A stretch of DNA of 64,000 nt from Lojkania enalia (GCA_010094045.1 ML986580.1:636059-700058), one strand, 5' to 3'. Shown: positions 47,115 to 58,798, numbered from the stretch's first letter. The notes: generated by a model not told the origin, from the letters alone. Numbers and translations: made by a program.

Positions 47115-48452
47115 CTACAGCTTTTCTGTCACTCCCCTTAATGCTTGTCCATAGTCTCCCGCATTCGGCGTCCGAACAATAGTATGTGTATGGAACTTCG
47201 CCGGCTCCTCATTATTCAAAAACACCCCACTATGATGGTCAAACTCAAGTATCACAACCGGGCTCTGAATCCTGAAATAAAACGGATCATCATCTCCAAA
47301 TTCGCCTATCCAGCAAAAATATGTCTCTCCAAAATGCTCTTTGATCTGCTGCAACCTCAACTCCCTCGCCCTCTTTGGTAAATAAATAACCATTTCATTT
47401 GCAATGTCTAGGATGCGCTGTTGTTGTTCATTGGTCATCTCGGAGACGAGCACGCCTTCGTACGGGACGACACGATTGTCGCGAAACGCACCACAAACAT
47501 GGCGTTGGTCGTCTTTATTCCAACGATCTGTAATCAGATCTCCGGTAATTGTCATCTCAGGATCCTTCAACAGCTTGTATATCTGCGCCTTCTTCTGTTG
47601 CTCCGCAGTCAAGCTCTGCATCACCTTCAAGCCCATATTCCCCTCTTTGTGTAGAATTTCCGTGCCCGCCCACTGCCCTTCGTCGATTATGTTTGGCTCT
47701 GCGCCGGTAAATGTCGGCGATATGACGATTTGAGAACCCTTGAAGAATACGGCGAGATCGAGGTGGTGGCCGTAAAGGAGCCAGCCCCAGGGGTGAGATG
47801 TAGAGGGGGTGCCGAAGAGAATAAAGTTGTAGGAGTATTTGTTCATTATTTGAGGGAGTTTGACAAGCGTCCCGAGGAAGTGGTTGATACGCATGGCTGC
47901 TAGAGCTTTTTGGTAGCCTTCTGGCGAGAGGGAGACTTCTATTATGGCGAGGATGGATTGCGCCGTAGATTCCGGGACTGGGAAATATAGGTAAGTATAG
48001 GCTGGGTAATAAGAAGAGAGGAGGAACTGGGAGTTACCTTCTTCGAGCCTTAGACCGAAAGGTCGGAGTAGAAATTCCGGGTTCGACCATGCGCGCCATT
48101 CCTTTGCATTGACGGGATATAAGACATTTTTCCGCTGCTCCTCATCTAGGCCTCCTAGCATATTTTCCGTGGCGTGGACAACGCCCTGGATGTCTACGGC
48201 TTCATCTTGCTCCTTGAATAGACCCTCTCGAACTACGCCGTCGGACGTCACGCCCTTGAATGGCTCCTCATATAACTTAGCCCAAGCCTCTGTCAGATTA
48301 TATAGCCACGGGGGGTGATGATTCTGTCGGAATGATTGCACGTAGTCGTACGGATTCTGTTTCGCAGCAGTCGTGAAGCGTGGGGTGCTAAGGTCGTGGA
48401 AGTGGGCGCGGAAGGCAGAAGATGCCTGTTGAAAAGACTTTGATCGCTCCAT
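47115..48452 (-). CDS. DUF3500 family protein
   Basis: A single exon of 445 codons starting at ATG 48452. It matches Pfam PF12006 (DUF3500), a family found in bacteria and fungi without a proven function. Typical segments are FGLRLEEGNSQFLLSSYYPA, FGTPSTSHPWGWLLYGHHLD, ISPTFTGAEPNIIDEGQWAG, the PYEGVLVSEM block, and a C-terminal histidine-rich part VILEFDHHSGVFLNNEEPAKFHTHTIVRTPNAGDYG. The DHH and HTH histidines could bind a metal. No signal peptide or membrane span is seen, so a cytosolic location is likely. The family is secure and the role unknown. Its accessory-region position, beside esterase and monooxygenase genes, would suit small-molecule catabolism, which is inference. Confidence 0.9.
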   Translation of the reverse strand: MERSKSFQQASSAFRAHFHDLSTPRFTTAAKQNPYDYVQSFRQNHHPPWLYNLTEAWAKLYEEPFKGVTSDGVVREGLFKEQDEAVDIQGVVHATENMLGGLDEEQRKNVLYPVNAKEWRAWSNPEFLLRPFGLRLEEGNSQFLLSSYYPAYTYLYFPVPESTAQSILAIIEVSLSPEGYQKALAAMRINHFLGTLVKLPQIMNKYSYNFILFGTPSTSHPWGWLLYGHHLDLAVFFKGSQIVISPTFTGAEPNIIDEGQWAGTEILHKEGNMGLKVMQSLTAEQQKKAQIYKLLKDPEMTITGDLITDRWNKDDQRHVCGAFRDNRVVPYEGVLVSEMTNEQQQRILDIANEMVIYLPKRARELRLQQIKEHFGETYFCWIGEFGDDDPFYFRIQSPVVILEFDHHSGVFLNNEEPAKFHTHTIVRTPNAGDYGQALRGVTEKL

Positions 48453-49086
48453 TGTGCAATTGGCTTTCTACACTTCTACTCAAGCAATATTATAGAGCTG
48501 GAAGAATAAATAAATTCAAGCAACGAATCTCTAAAATGAGCGGCCCTTTTAATCACCCCGCACTCGTTTCAAAATCTCACCAAACGCTCTCCTGATCCAA
48601 CTATTCTTCCTCCTCTTTTTCCTTTAAGCCGGAAGGGCTTCGATTCGACCTTCTACTCCTGCAATATGCTCAATGCCGTCTCTAATACCGATGTCCAGAA
48701 TGGCCACTTATTTTGCTTGTGATTGTGAAATGTGAGATGGGATAAATCACTCCGAAACGAACGAAACCCCACCAAGGGCTACCCCGCCATTTCCACTACC
48801 CCTGTCGCAAAACGTCCTCCGACATCGCCAACCTGTCTCGGCCCTAAATTTATATCCGAATCCATTTCAAAATTTAGCAAGGTCGCGCGTCATGGGATGT
48901 GTTATCTTTCGGATCGCGAGGCTGGCAGTTGGCACGGGAAGGAGGATGTTCCATGGCGCTATGGACCAAAAATTCATATCTAGAGCGTGTTTGAGGAGTA
49001 AAATACAATCTTGGCCAATACAACAGACTGCGAGATTTCGTCATCTCTGAAGGAGACCAGATCTTGCCGCACAAAAACAAGATATT
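48453..49086. other. Divergent promoter region
   Basis: About 630 bp between the divergent starts of the DUF3500 gene and the small three-exon gene. A frame of 83 codons on the plus strand has no motif. No gene is called. Confidence 0.45.
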
Positions 49087-49597
49087 ATGATGCCGGATGT
49101 GCGTAAAGGACCATTCAAGCTTGTCACGGTGAATACGGCGCCAGAGAGGGCGAAGAGGTTAATCGGACGTCTGATCGATGGGCTACATGATCGGTATGAT
49201 ATTGAGCATGTTGCAAATTGCGAAAGTGAGTTAAATTTAAACACGATATTGCCGTGGTCATAATTCACAGCTCTGTAGATATTGAAGAAGTCTCGCTAAA
49301 GGTGAAGCAACACCAGCCGAACGTCCTGGTGCGCCTCCAGCTCCTTGAATCTCTGAGATTGATCTTCTGTAGACAAACTTTGGAGAGAATGCTGACGAGT
49401 GTAAGATTTCTGCATCAATGTGGTCATCAGAGCAAGCCGAGCATATACGGAAAATCGCAGAACAAGAACAACCCGGAATCAAAACACACGCCATACCGCA
49501 AGGCTTGCAAGTGGAAAAGGGCCCGGATGCGATTGTGGGATATTTAGTGGAAAACGTGCCACCTCTCTTAGACACCATCAAAACCGAAAAGCCGTAA
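49087..49597 (+). CDS. Uncharacterised 126-aa fungal protein, three exons
   Basis: Three exons read 49087-49225, 49279-49328 and 49406-49597, with introns of 53 and 77 bp. The second intron has a GCTGACG branch point. The joined product opens MMPDVRKGPFKLVTVNTAPE, continues RLIGRLIDGLHDRYDIEHVA, then crosses intron 1 as NCE-NIEEVSLKVKQHQPN and intron 2 as NVL-ISASMWSSEQAEHIRK. It ends with PDAIVGYLVENVPPLLDTI. The alternating pattern looks like a small alpha/beta fold of the flavodoxin or response-regulator kind: a strand, a helix, a strand with an HVAN-like turn, a strand VLISASMW, and GLQ-x-EKGPDAI. I recall no named family. A longer antisense frame across it has no motif, and the splice-consistent sense model is preferred. 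The gene is convergent with the feruloyl esterase (124 bp between stops). Confidence 0.65.
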
Positions 49598-49721
49598 TGT
49601 ATAGACACAATTGATTCATTGACACGGAGAATTATAACGATAATCTTGCAATATGAATGTGAAATTGCTATGAAGCTTGGTTTCGACTTTCGTATGTACA
49701 ATAAGATTCGCGTCTAGACAT

Positions 49722-51444
49722 CTAATACAACCTGCTGCACTCCCAACTCCCCGCAGCATCCACCTCCCCTTCCCCTTTGTACTTCGCATACTCAGGATAC
49801 ATGCAAAGCGGTCTCTGCCTAAGCACCTCTGCCTGCGTCCTGTCATTACTCCATTTTGTTCCAATGATCTTCTCCGGTGCCTGCCCTTCCTCAACCCACG
49901 CCATCATCGCAAGCATAACATCATGTTGCTCATCCCTGAAGCTAGGCACCCCGTACACAGTCGGGCCCAAGGCTATAGCTTGATTCGGGCCAGCAAAATA
50001 CCACGGCGCGTTAACATTAGTAGGTGTTCCTGAGCAGTGGCCCATTCCCGGTACTAAAAAAAATCGGAAGAATGAATGTACATCGATACCTTGCGGTTGA
50101 AGAGCGCGAACGACGTTGTTGTAGAAGAGTGGTGTGGCTCCGGTTGGGATTGCGCCATCAGACATGCCGTGATAGCTCAATATTTTCCCGCCTTTAGCGT
50201 GAAAGGCTGATAGATTGTATCCGACATTTGCGTTCCCTGGGTTCACTTCGTCAGCTAATCGTTGAATATCCTCATTTAAATTATAAGGCGACCAATCTGC
50301 TCCAAATCCCAGGAAATAGCGGATGAAGTCTGTCCCTAGCGTGTTCGGCTCGTTGGCGCCGATGACCACCCATTGAGACTCACTACCATAGTAGAGATGT
50401 GGAAATATGAACGTTTGGTTTTCACCAATCGAATCAGAGTATATTTTGTAGACAGTTGAGATTTGTGCAGGCGTCAGACAGCCAGCAGCTGTGCTATTCT
50501 TTACGTTCCCGCCGCACAGCAGTTCTTCGGGGCGGAAGTTGCAGCCGACAGGGTCAGATATAATGTTGTCGACAAGCCCGTCTTGCGGGTCGCATTGCTT
50601 TTGTACCTCTTCAGCGAGAATAGGGAATAGTGCCGGCGGAATATGATAATCGGCTGTTGTTGGCAGATTGTACAAAGCGACTTTTACAGTCCATGGCTGG
50701 AGATGTGTGGTCCACCATGCAGGCGCTCCGGCTATGATGCCATCAAAATCCTCAGGGTACATCTCGGCTTCTTTTAGACCCTGACGACCACCAGTAGAGC
50801 ATCCGGCGTAGTAGTTGTATGATATGTCTTTGTCATTATATGCAGCGGTAATAGCCTTTGCAATGGCTACAGAACCGTGCATCGCGAGATGACCCCAATT
50901 CTCCATCTTTTCGGGCTGGTTGTACGCCCAAGAACCATCGAGGACAGAAGAGTTATGTCCTGTGTCAGTTGACATGGTTGCGAATCCATAACGAGTGCCT
51001 GGAGCCTTTTCGTATGTTATTAGACTAGTCAGAAGTTGTAATAGCTTTGCAGTACCATATCAGCCCAGTTGATGCCTCCTGCATAGCCTCCATTTCCGAC
51101 TGCTCTATTGTTTATCAGTACCGCAGTCTCTATTTTAAAGAAGAATTGACTCACAGGAATCGCCCGTTCCAGCGGTCCGGCAGGAAGAGTCCAAATCCAA
51201 AGGTCGATTTTCCAATTGATTGGACCTGCACGGAGACAGCGCAGAGCGCTGGTAGTCCTACGGGGTTCCCTGGGTAACCGGTATCCCCTTTCGGAACTTC
51301 AAACGTAGAGTTTTCTGGCAGTGGATAGACGAAATTGACGGTAGCATTTGCTGGTAGTAATGATTGAATGGCCGAAAACGAGCATTCGAGGCCTCTTACG
51401 GCCCGGAAAAGCACACCGTAACTGAATAAATCGTCCCAACGCAT
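49722..51444 (-). CDS. Tannase/feruloyl esterase family hydrolase
   Basis: Three exons read 51444-51155, 51104-51056 and 51005-49722, with two 50-bp introns and one exon of 49 nt, giving about 540 residues. Family PF07519 is shown by GLPALCAVSVQVQS, FGFGLFLPDRWNGRFLAVGN, GGINWADM, STDTGHNSS, the serine elbow YAGCSTGGRQGL, the YHGMSDGAIPTG acid region, and VPGMGHCSGTPTN with the catalytic histidine. Such enzymes release ferulic or other hydroxycinnamic acids, or gallic acid, from plant polymers and tannins outside the cell. The expected N-terminal signal peptide is not visible. The chosen start (MRWDDLFSYGVLF) is weak, and an ATG at 51531 extends the frame without producing a clear signal. A missing 5' exon or a damaged 5' end is possible. 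It is divergent from the salicylate-hydroxylase-like gene 1.1 kb away. Confidence 0.88.
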
Positions 51445-52248
51445 GATTGCATGTATGCCCCGAGATTCCGGAATACCTAGTGCCAAAGAAACGATGGGAA
51501 TATAACCTCTGTGGCCACCCCGGATGGTCAATTATGGACCCAGATTTCCCCGCATCCTCATTAACCGTTCTCCAGGAGCTGCATGTCCTAAGAGCCGCAC
51601 CCCAAGGACCAGGGATTGGATCTTCGAGGCAACCGTATCTCCATATCCTGGGGATTTGCCTTTCTACCCATCGGAGTGCCCCCTTAGGCCATGTTTGGCT
51701 CGGCTTTCGTGGGGCAGGTGTTGCTACATCGGTTCACAGAGGCTTGCGGTCTCCAGTTAATTGCGTATTCTGAGATGTCGTTCCTAGAAAGCTGCACGTG
51801 TACAGAATCCCCGTGAATGGCTCTCGGTACATATCCTACCCCATGTAGGTCCTACATGCTATCTGGATACAGTTCATAGTCATTCTCGATACCTCAGGCC
51901 ACTTGAACCGAAACGAACTTCTAGTTCGACCGTCATCACCATCATTTCCATCCCTTCCACTAAACAAACTCGTATCCTCTATCGCTGAAGAATCCAGTCC
52001 TCATCTTGCAAACTGAATTGCCTCCCACAATGCCGTCCGAGAACCCTGGGTCGACGGCGTCAGGGCGGTGGGGCGTCGTGCGGGGCAAATGCTCCCACAA
52101 TCCCACACGGCCGTGGAGATCGGCATGTCCCTCAGAGCCTTTCATCCAAGCCTCATCTCCGCCACGAGCCTGAGGAACCCGCAGGTTGTGCCATGGATTT
52201 CGCGTCGCGGTCAGCCGATCGCGTATCGTAGGACACACCATATTTTAG
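51445..52248. other. Upstream region of the feruloyl esterase
   Basis: About 0.8 kb between the esterase start and a possible coding remnant. It may hide a first exon for the esterase signal peptide, but none was found with matching phase. Overlapping frames on the plus strand have no motif. Confidence 0.4.
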
Positions 52249-52511
52249 GATGCCGCGCCTGCTGCCGGTGCGAATTTTTTGGCGTCGCTGACTGACTTGG
52301 GGCTTCCTGATCCTTCGGGGAAACGTGGGACTTGCACCTCGAGAACATTCTTCCGGCAACGGCTGCAACTCTAGACGCCGAGTCTGCGAAGTCATCTGAG
52401 GCTGCTCGAAACGAATTGAACGATTTTGAGAAGCGCGAGAATATAGAAGGACTGGGAGGCACTTTGGAATCGTTGAAAATTGTTCCGCAACCTTTGGCGC
52501 ACATTTCTTAA
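52249..52511 (+). pseudogene. Possible coding remnant with one-base frameshift
   Basis: After a good TATTTTAG acceptor, the frame DAAPAAGANFLASLTDLGL runs to a G4 run (52317-52320). If one more G were present, it would continue as a gene-like sequence, with pieces WDLHLENILPATAATL, SEAARNELNDFEKRENIEG and LESLKIVPQPLAHIS, to a TAA at 52511. The composition is protein-like, but I recognise no family and no upstream exon. It ends only 37 bp before the next start codon. It may equally be a chance frame. Confidence 0.25.
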
Positions 52512-52548
52512 AAGTACACGTTATCCGGATTTCTAATCGCGGCAAACC

Positions 52549-53988
52549 ATGGCGAGAGAAACGACATTCGAGATTGCCATTGTTGGCGCAGGTATGCAAT
52601 TGCTTTTTTGTGTATTGCGATATTGGGTCCAATGCTATCTTTTGAAGATTCTTTTTCCCTCCTAAACATGGCCACACTGTCTAACACGCTCACCAGGAAT
52701 GGGTGGCCTAGCCAGCGCCCTTGCCCTTGCGAAAGCCGGTCACACCAAAATAACTGTTTACGAAATGGCCTCAGATCTCGGATTCGTCGGGGCCGGTATC
52801 CAGCTTGCGCCCAACATGGCCCGAATCCTGGACCAGCTCGGTTGCTGGAAGAAGATTGCAGATGAAGCAGTCCAATGCGCCGACACTTCAATTCGGGAAG
52901 GCTCAACAAATAAGGAGCTCGGCCATGTCGATCTTGGCTACGTCGAGAAGACTTATGGATATCCTCACATGGTCGGCCACCGATCGAGCTTAGCCGGAAG
53001 CATGTACGAAGCGTGCCAAAAAGAGAAAGGGGTCACATTCAAGTTCAGGTCGACGATATCAAACGTCAAATTTGTGCCAAAGCCATCTTTCAAAGTCACC
53101 CCACGAGACGGTGACCCATATATCGTAGAGTGCGATATCTTGTTGGGTTGTGATGGCGTGAAGAGCAACACCAGAGTTGCGATGCTACAGGAGCTAGAAG
53201 AGACGGCCGATGTGGTGGATTCCGGGCAAGCAGCGTACCGAATCATGCTCACTCGGGATCAGATGAAAAATGACCCTGAACTTCTCGCACTCATAGAAGC
53301 AGATACCGTGACTAGGTGGATAGGAGAGAAGCGCCATATTATCGCATACCCGATCTCGAACAAGCAGATCTACAACATTTCGACCGCGCAGCCCGACACC
53401 AACTTCGCTGAAGCACCTTCAGCTACATATACCACTCGAGGCTCGAAGTCCGCCATGATGCAGGTATATGGTGATTACTGCCCTATGATTCACAGAATGT
53501 TGGATCTTGTACCTGAAGGCGAAGTCTGCGAATGGAAATTGAGAGTTCACTCACCCCTAAGTACCTGGGTTTATGGATCAATGGCACTTGTCGGTGATGC
53601 CTGTCATCCTACACTCCCACATCTAGCCCAAGGTGCCGCACAGGCTATCGAAGATGCGGCTGTTCTTGGCGTGACACTGTCACCAAAACGCATCGCAGAT
53701 CGGAAAACAGAGAGCATCAATAAAGCGCTAAAGGTCTACGAGAAGGTGCGGAAGCAACGTGCCGAGGCTCTAGTCGAGCTCGCAGCCGAGAATGGGCGGA
53801 GCATGCATTTGGGCGCGGGCAAAGCAAAGGAGGAGCGGGATAAGATCTTTGCGGCACTAAAGACGGGCAAGGGACCTGTGCCGGATAAGTGGGCAGACGC
53901 AGATGTGCAGAGGATGATTTATGGGCACGACTGTGTGGCTGAGGCAGAGAAGGCATGCCAAGAAGAGGGCCTCTCCGCGAAGCTGTAA
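52549..53988 (+). CDS. FAD-dependent monooxygenase, salicylate-hydroxylase-like
   Basis: Two exons read 52549-52591 and 52697-53988. They are joined over a 105-bp intron that splits the Gly codon of the FAD motif, and give 444 residues. The family is group A flavoprotein monooxygenases (PF01494). The Rossmann motif IVGAGMGGLA lies at residues 11-20, with EMASDLGFVGAGIQLAPNM following. HRSSL is in the substrate domain. The DG motif is ILLGCDGVKSNTR and the GD motif MALVGDACHPTLPHLAQGAA. Closest known activities are salicylate 1-monooxygenase (salicylate to catechol) and related phenolic-acid hydroxylases. The exact substrate is unknown. A cytosolic place is likely, as there is no targeting signal. 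Being divergent from a feruloyl esterase suits phenolic catabolism, but no ring-cleavage dioxygenase is present in the window. Confidence 0.93.
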
Positions 53989-54393
53989 GTGGTGTCTTTT
54001 AAGGTCTCCTTGGCTTGGTCTGATATCTTGTCGTCTAGAGAGCCTTAAAGAATGAATTGACGAATTAGATTATATCTTTGGCCGCATTATGGTTTTAGCA
54101 CTTCGTTATATATCTTTTGTACATAGTTGTGGGTTGGCGTTAATGCTTTTTAGCATGTACCTCATTTCCTATTTAATAGAGATCACTTAGGTCTCACATT
54201 CTCATATCTAAGCTACACGTTAACTGGTGGCTAAAAGCTTCAACCGTCACTTTAGAATCATCAAAAACTAAACTATCTCCATTATGTGATTTAATTTCCG
54301 GGAAGCTGTGGGTAAGTGGATGATGCTAACTACGATGTTAGAAGAAGACTTATTGGGCCATAAACTGCCGCACTCCATATCCTGCCTATGTAC
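53989..54393. other. 3' intergenic region between convergent genes
   Basis: About 400 bp of AT-rich DNA between the stop codons of the monooxygenase and the DUF4188 gene. It should hold both 3' UTRs. Nothing else is seen. Confidence 0.5.
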
Positions 54394-55333
54394 TCAAGAT
54401 TGTGTTGAATGAGTTTGGCCTATTCCCGCAGGCCCTTTCCCCATCCTTATTCTAGAGCTCTTCCAATCTTTCTTCGTAGTAGATGTAATGCCAGACACGA
54501 ACTCTATTTCCTCTTGATTGCCTTCGCCAAGCTTCGTGCCACCCTTGGTCATAGGAAACCGCGCATTTGCTACACTTGTCAGCCCTCTATCTATTACTCA
54601 ACAGCATAGACTTACAGATTCCAAAGGGCCTAAAGTTAAGATAAATATTCTCCCAGTGTCCTGCCGGAACCTCATAAAGCTCATGCATCAAGCCTGTATG
54701 TTGATACCTCTCACTCGCACCCGCTTCCCACCACTTCCACGCCTCCCTATGCACGCCTTCATTTGCAAATCTGTGCAATCCATCCAGGCTACTCCAATAA
54801 CTAATCCACATCATCGTCTTGCCCCTATCGTCGCCATCCCTTCTCCCATACTTCCCCATAGCATCAATCTGCGAGACCATTTCTGGGGAGTTACCTAGGT
54901 AGCCGTATTTCTGGCGCTGCGCCTCGGCAAGGGTCCATATGTCCGCGAAATATTTCCCGACTTTGGCGACGCCGGGGGCTAGGCGACCCGCCGGGTGGCT
55001 CAGTGTTATCGCCAAGATTAATACTATGATCGTTTGTCCGGATCTCTTAGGCTTCTCTTCGTTCTCGAATGAGCCGGGGAATTGCGTGGTGAACCTGTCG
55101 AGGATCACACTCTCGGCGTGGGGGTTGCGGAGGCGACCCGTGGCCACAAGATGCGAACGGATGAGGCGGTAGAAAAGGAAGAGGAAAGGTGGGATGAGAG
55201 CTATGTTCTTTGGGAGAAAGATGAGGAGAAAGCACTGCAGGCACGCGCCAATTGTGAGCCATGTCGAAATGTAGAAATCGGAGGGTTGAAGGATTTTGTG
55301 GATGTTTACGAGTAAGCTGAGACGTTTACCCAT
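54394..55333 (-). CDS. Monooxygenase af470-like (DUF4188) membrane protein
   Basis: Two exons read 55333-54616 and 54569-54394, separated by a 46-bp intron (GTAAGT donor, GGGCTGAC branch), and give 297 residues. Residues 26-60 hold one or two membrane spans (TWLTIGACLQCFLLIFLP; ALIPPFLFLFYRLI), followed by a ferredoxin-like domain. The family is PF13826 (formerly DUF4188), which includes the fumagillin-cluster monooxygenase af470. Hallmarks are GKYFADIWTLAEAQRQKYGY, MMWISYWSSLDGLHRFAN, HREAWKWWE and HTGLMHELYEVPAGHWENIY. After the intron the tail continues SNARFPMTKGGTKLGEGN and ends at 54394. The protein probably acts at the ER on a small molecule. No polyketide synthase or terpene synthase is in the window, so the pathway is unknown. 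Confidence 0.88.
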
Positions 55334-58300
55334 TATTATCGATGAGGTATAGTGCGGGAAATAATTACCGAGCCTATATAGTATGTCTAAGGAGTCTTGC
55401 TGATGAAGTGGCGTTGAATTAGGCCTTCTGAAGGATATATATGTATTGCAGGTGCTGGACGAAGAGCTAAGTAGTAGGTCGGGGAGTAAGACGTACCGAA
55501 TACGATAAGGCGTTCCTCGCGCAAGATGAATTTTCTAGGAGCCTATATGTAGGAAGCGGCAACTATTGATACCAAATATTCATAGCGCGTTAATCTATTT
55601 CTATACCGACTAGTGGGTAAACCTGTGTTGGCTCGAAAGGCCGGACCAATCCTATTGGATGCGCGAATCAAGGCCGCCTTTAGTTGTCGATGCGACCTTT
55701 CAAACGGAGGACAAACGATCATTTACCCAAATTAGCGATTAGTTCGACCGTGAGCGATTACAGTAGCTTGCCCGCACCAAAATTGAGCTTCATCGAGGGC
55801 AGTTCTCGTCATCAACTCCTGTTCATGTTGCTGAACGCATCTTGATCCCCATTTCCTTCTCATTGGCTCTTCTTACAAAAGATTTAGAGGTTGCGCGGAA
55901 TATTTTCCTTGTAGGCGAGATCCTTCCCCGCCGAGCACCAGACATGCCCGTAAGCTCACCTCATCACACAACCTGTCAATAGCCTTGTACAGCTGCATCG
56001 AAGATTCAATACTATTATCGCTAAATAGTGCATAGAAGAAAGATGAACATCTTGTATGGAATCATACTTCGTGCGAATGAGAAACTGTGAATCGCTGCCG
56101 ACTCGGATTTTGGTTGAGCGTCCTGTAGAGCCGACATCAAAACGGAGATGATGCTTGCGCCACTACTAGCGAGAAGGTGGAATATGGATGCCATCTTGCC
56201 AAAACCCCCCGTCAAAAGAAGCAACAGACCAAATAAAATGATCGAGACTGCAAAAGAGATCGCATGCCGCAGAAGTAGCACGTAGTAGGTGATGAGCACC
56301 AAATTTGAGGGGTAGCGAGCCTGAAAACTTATGATAGCGTTTAGAAAAGAGTATTGTGTGATGTAAATATTTGTGCGCAGAGCTCTGATTCTTTGAATAG
56401 TTTGGAAAGATATTGTGAGGAAGCTGCTTGGGCAGGAATGGTGATGCTGGGAACAAAGTGCATTTTAGGATGCCAAGAACTAGAAAGGAGAATGATACGT
56501 TACGAAGTGTTCTTCGCCGCCATTCTGATTGTCCCTGCATGATAGCTGTGAGACAATATGAATACCAAGCCCCCGAAGCAATTGACGCGGGGAGGATGCT
56601 ATGGTAGAATATCCAATATCAGATAGTTTCTGCCAGTGCTAATACGACGACAAAACTCATGGCAACAGGGACATCAAGATTAGAACATCATAAGACTTGT
56701 GTGCTTAGCGGTATTATCGTCATCAACCATTGCCGTATATTGATTAGATTCGTACGTTACTCAAGTAATATCACAGTACACAGTTCCAAGAAGCATAATA
56801 TTCCACCGAGGTCAAATATATTGAAAAGTTCTTCTGCTTGTAAATATCCCGGCGTTACTGTGCCCTAGGTGAGGTTATTTTCCCACTCTATAACAATCTA
56901 GTTACCACTCCCAAACATGAAAGCGCCGCGAAAATAGTCACGCAAATGCACTTTCGAAGGTATTGTAATTTAGCTTAAAGATTTCGCAGCGCTCGACACG
57001 CGATGCTCAAAAAGGTTCGATTTAAACATTCTGTGTCTCGTAATCAGCATTCTGGAAATACTTTAGAGGTGATATTGTTACAATCGCTCCACTTTGAGAG
57101 AAGTAATGAAAGATAGATTGTGGGGCGCAGGGAAGTCTTCCTAGGGAAGTGACGTTACTATATTTTACTAAAGCCTGTTACCTCAAATTGCGACTGCTCC
57201 TGGCTATAAAAACGGGAATGAAAAATATGGACTACTAACTTATTGACCTAGAGACTTAGGGGATAATATCAAGAAACGACCAGATCAATTTTAATAGCCT
57301 TTCTAGGTAATGTGCTAAGAAAGGTCAGCACAAATGAGCTAGATTGGGGTAAACAACCCTCCTATTTCTCGGACGCTTGAACCATAAAAAATCACATAAA
57401 CATCTCATGGCCATGTACGTCTATGGAGATTAGAACAGCAAAGATTTGCATCTGCTATTATAATTGTTTATTCGATAGCGTGTTAGTCGCTGCACCAATA
57501 ATTCAGTAGAAATATCTCATCCTATATTTCCCACTCTAATCATTCTTGTAAATTGGCGATATTGCCCATGTCATGTTCGGATTTGTGGTACCTGTATCCT
57601 CCCACTCTACCATACAAGCTAAAGCATAAGCTATGCCATCATTTAGATGGCACCGGCTCTCGAGCGAGTGAGAACTACAAGATTCTCCTCTGCTAGTAAG
57701 AAATTATTTGTAGCGCTAGCTGTTGAATCATCAAACGTTCGTTCCTCGTCACGTCTACAATTGTTTTAGCAAGCTAAAAAATTCCATGTGAGGCTCCACG
57801 AAAAGAAATGTGCTCTTCCAATATCGGTATGACAAAAAGGATACTTTCCTTAGACTAGCTCCTTAATTATTCCTAGGACATCCTTTTGAGTTACTGTCTA
57901 GCGTGTGTTGAAAATCTGGGACATATTTGGAGACGTTTTCACAAGACATGATATAAATGTATTTTACACTGTCTTTCCGGCTGATTTTCCGAAGGACACT
58001 CACTAACATATCATTGTGGTAATTCTCGGTGATCCGTTGAAATTTGGGTATTTCTACTGATCTTGTTAAATTGAATGTGCGAGTGAAAATAACATCTACG
58101 GTAACTCGTTCTTCAATTAGTTCGCTTCAAGTGGCGGCAGTTATAAAGTGATATAACAAGCATTGATCATTAGAAGGGTTAATGAGTCTTTTTTTCAGCC
58201 AGACTCATCGTCTTGAGCTGTTCTAAAAATGTATCCAATATTGTAATTGCTGCTACTATTGTTCAATATTTTCCCGCTCGTGCCCACATTTCTGGGGGCT

Positions 58301-58798
58301 TGATAGAGTCAGGTACCCTCCGTAATGAGCCCTTCATTGCTTACCAGCCAAAAATAGGTCACATTGTTGCCGGACGTTTATCTAGTCCATAGTGTATGAA
58401 ACAACATCTGCGAAATTCCTGATAACGTCAAGTCACTAGAGAATTCGTCTAGGCCTAGATTTGCTTGCTTAGAATTCTAATCACGAAATGTATAATTTTT
58501 TTTATTGTTTCCCCAAGAGTTTCACTAATATTTCCTAATTTACATATATAGGTGACACATGGTCCTCCGTAAAAAGAGATAGAAACTGCGCTGTTATGCT
58601 GCACATCTGATCACGCCTAATTTGCGCCTCGGCTTCAACCAGCGATATCGCACCTTTTAACGCACGCCCAGGCATTGTATTCGTGTGCATGAATGGGAGC
58701 ATTCCATGGGCATCCTTAGGACTCACTTGCATAAAGAAACTTCGATTTAAATCATCTTTTCACTCTAGAGATAACTAAAGTTGACTAGGGTTGCGTCA
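55334..58798. other. AT-rich gene-poor region
   Basis: About 3.5 kb. A minus-strand frame at 56302-56021 is hydrophobic (AVSIILFGLLLLLTGGFGKM) and could be a fragment of a membrane protein. An overlapping frame (56540-56166) competes with it, and no start, splice pattern or family was found, so neither is called. The rest is AT-rich and without motifs. The last ~150 bp should hold the CoA-transferase promoter. Confidence 0.45.

Noticed and set aside
49258..49701. 147-codon minus-strand frame
   Set aside because: Antisense to a three-exon plus-strand gene whose joins keep phase and give a sensible fold. The antisense frame has no motif.
52153..52677. 174-codon minus-strand frame across the monooxygenase start
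   Set aside because: It overlaps the first exon and intron of a clear flavoprotein gene on the other strand and has a random-looking, Arg-rich composition.
56021..56540. Hydrophobic minus-strand frames suggesting a membrane protein
   Set aside because: Two frames compete, no start or splice pattern fits both, and no family was recognised. Mentioned only in the region note.
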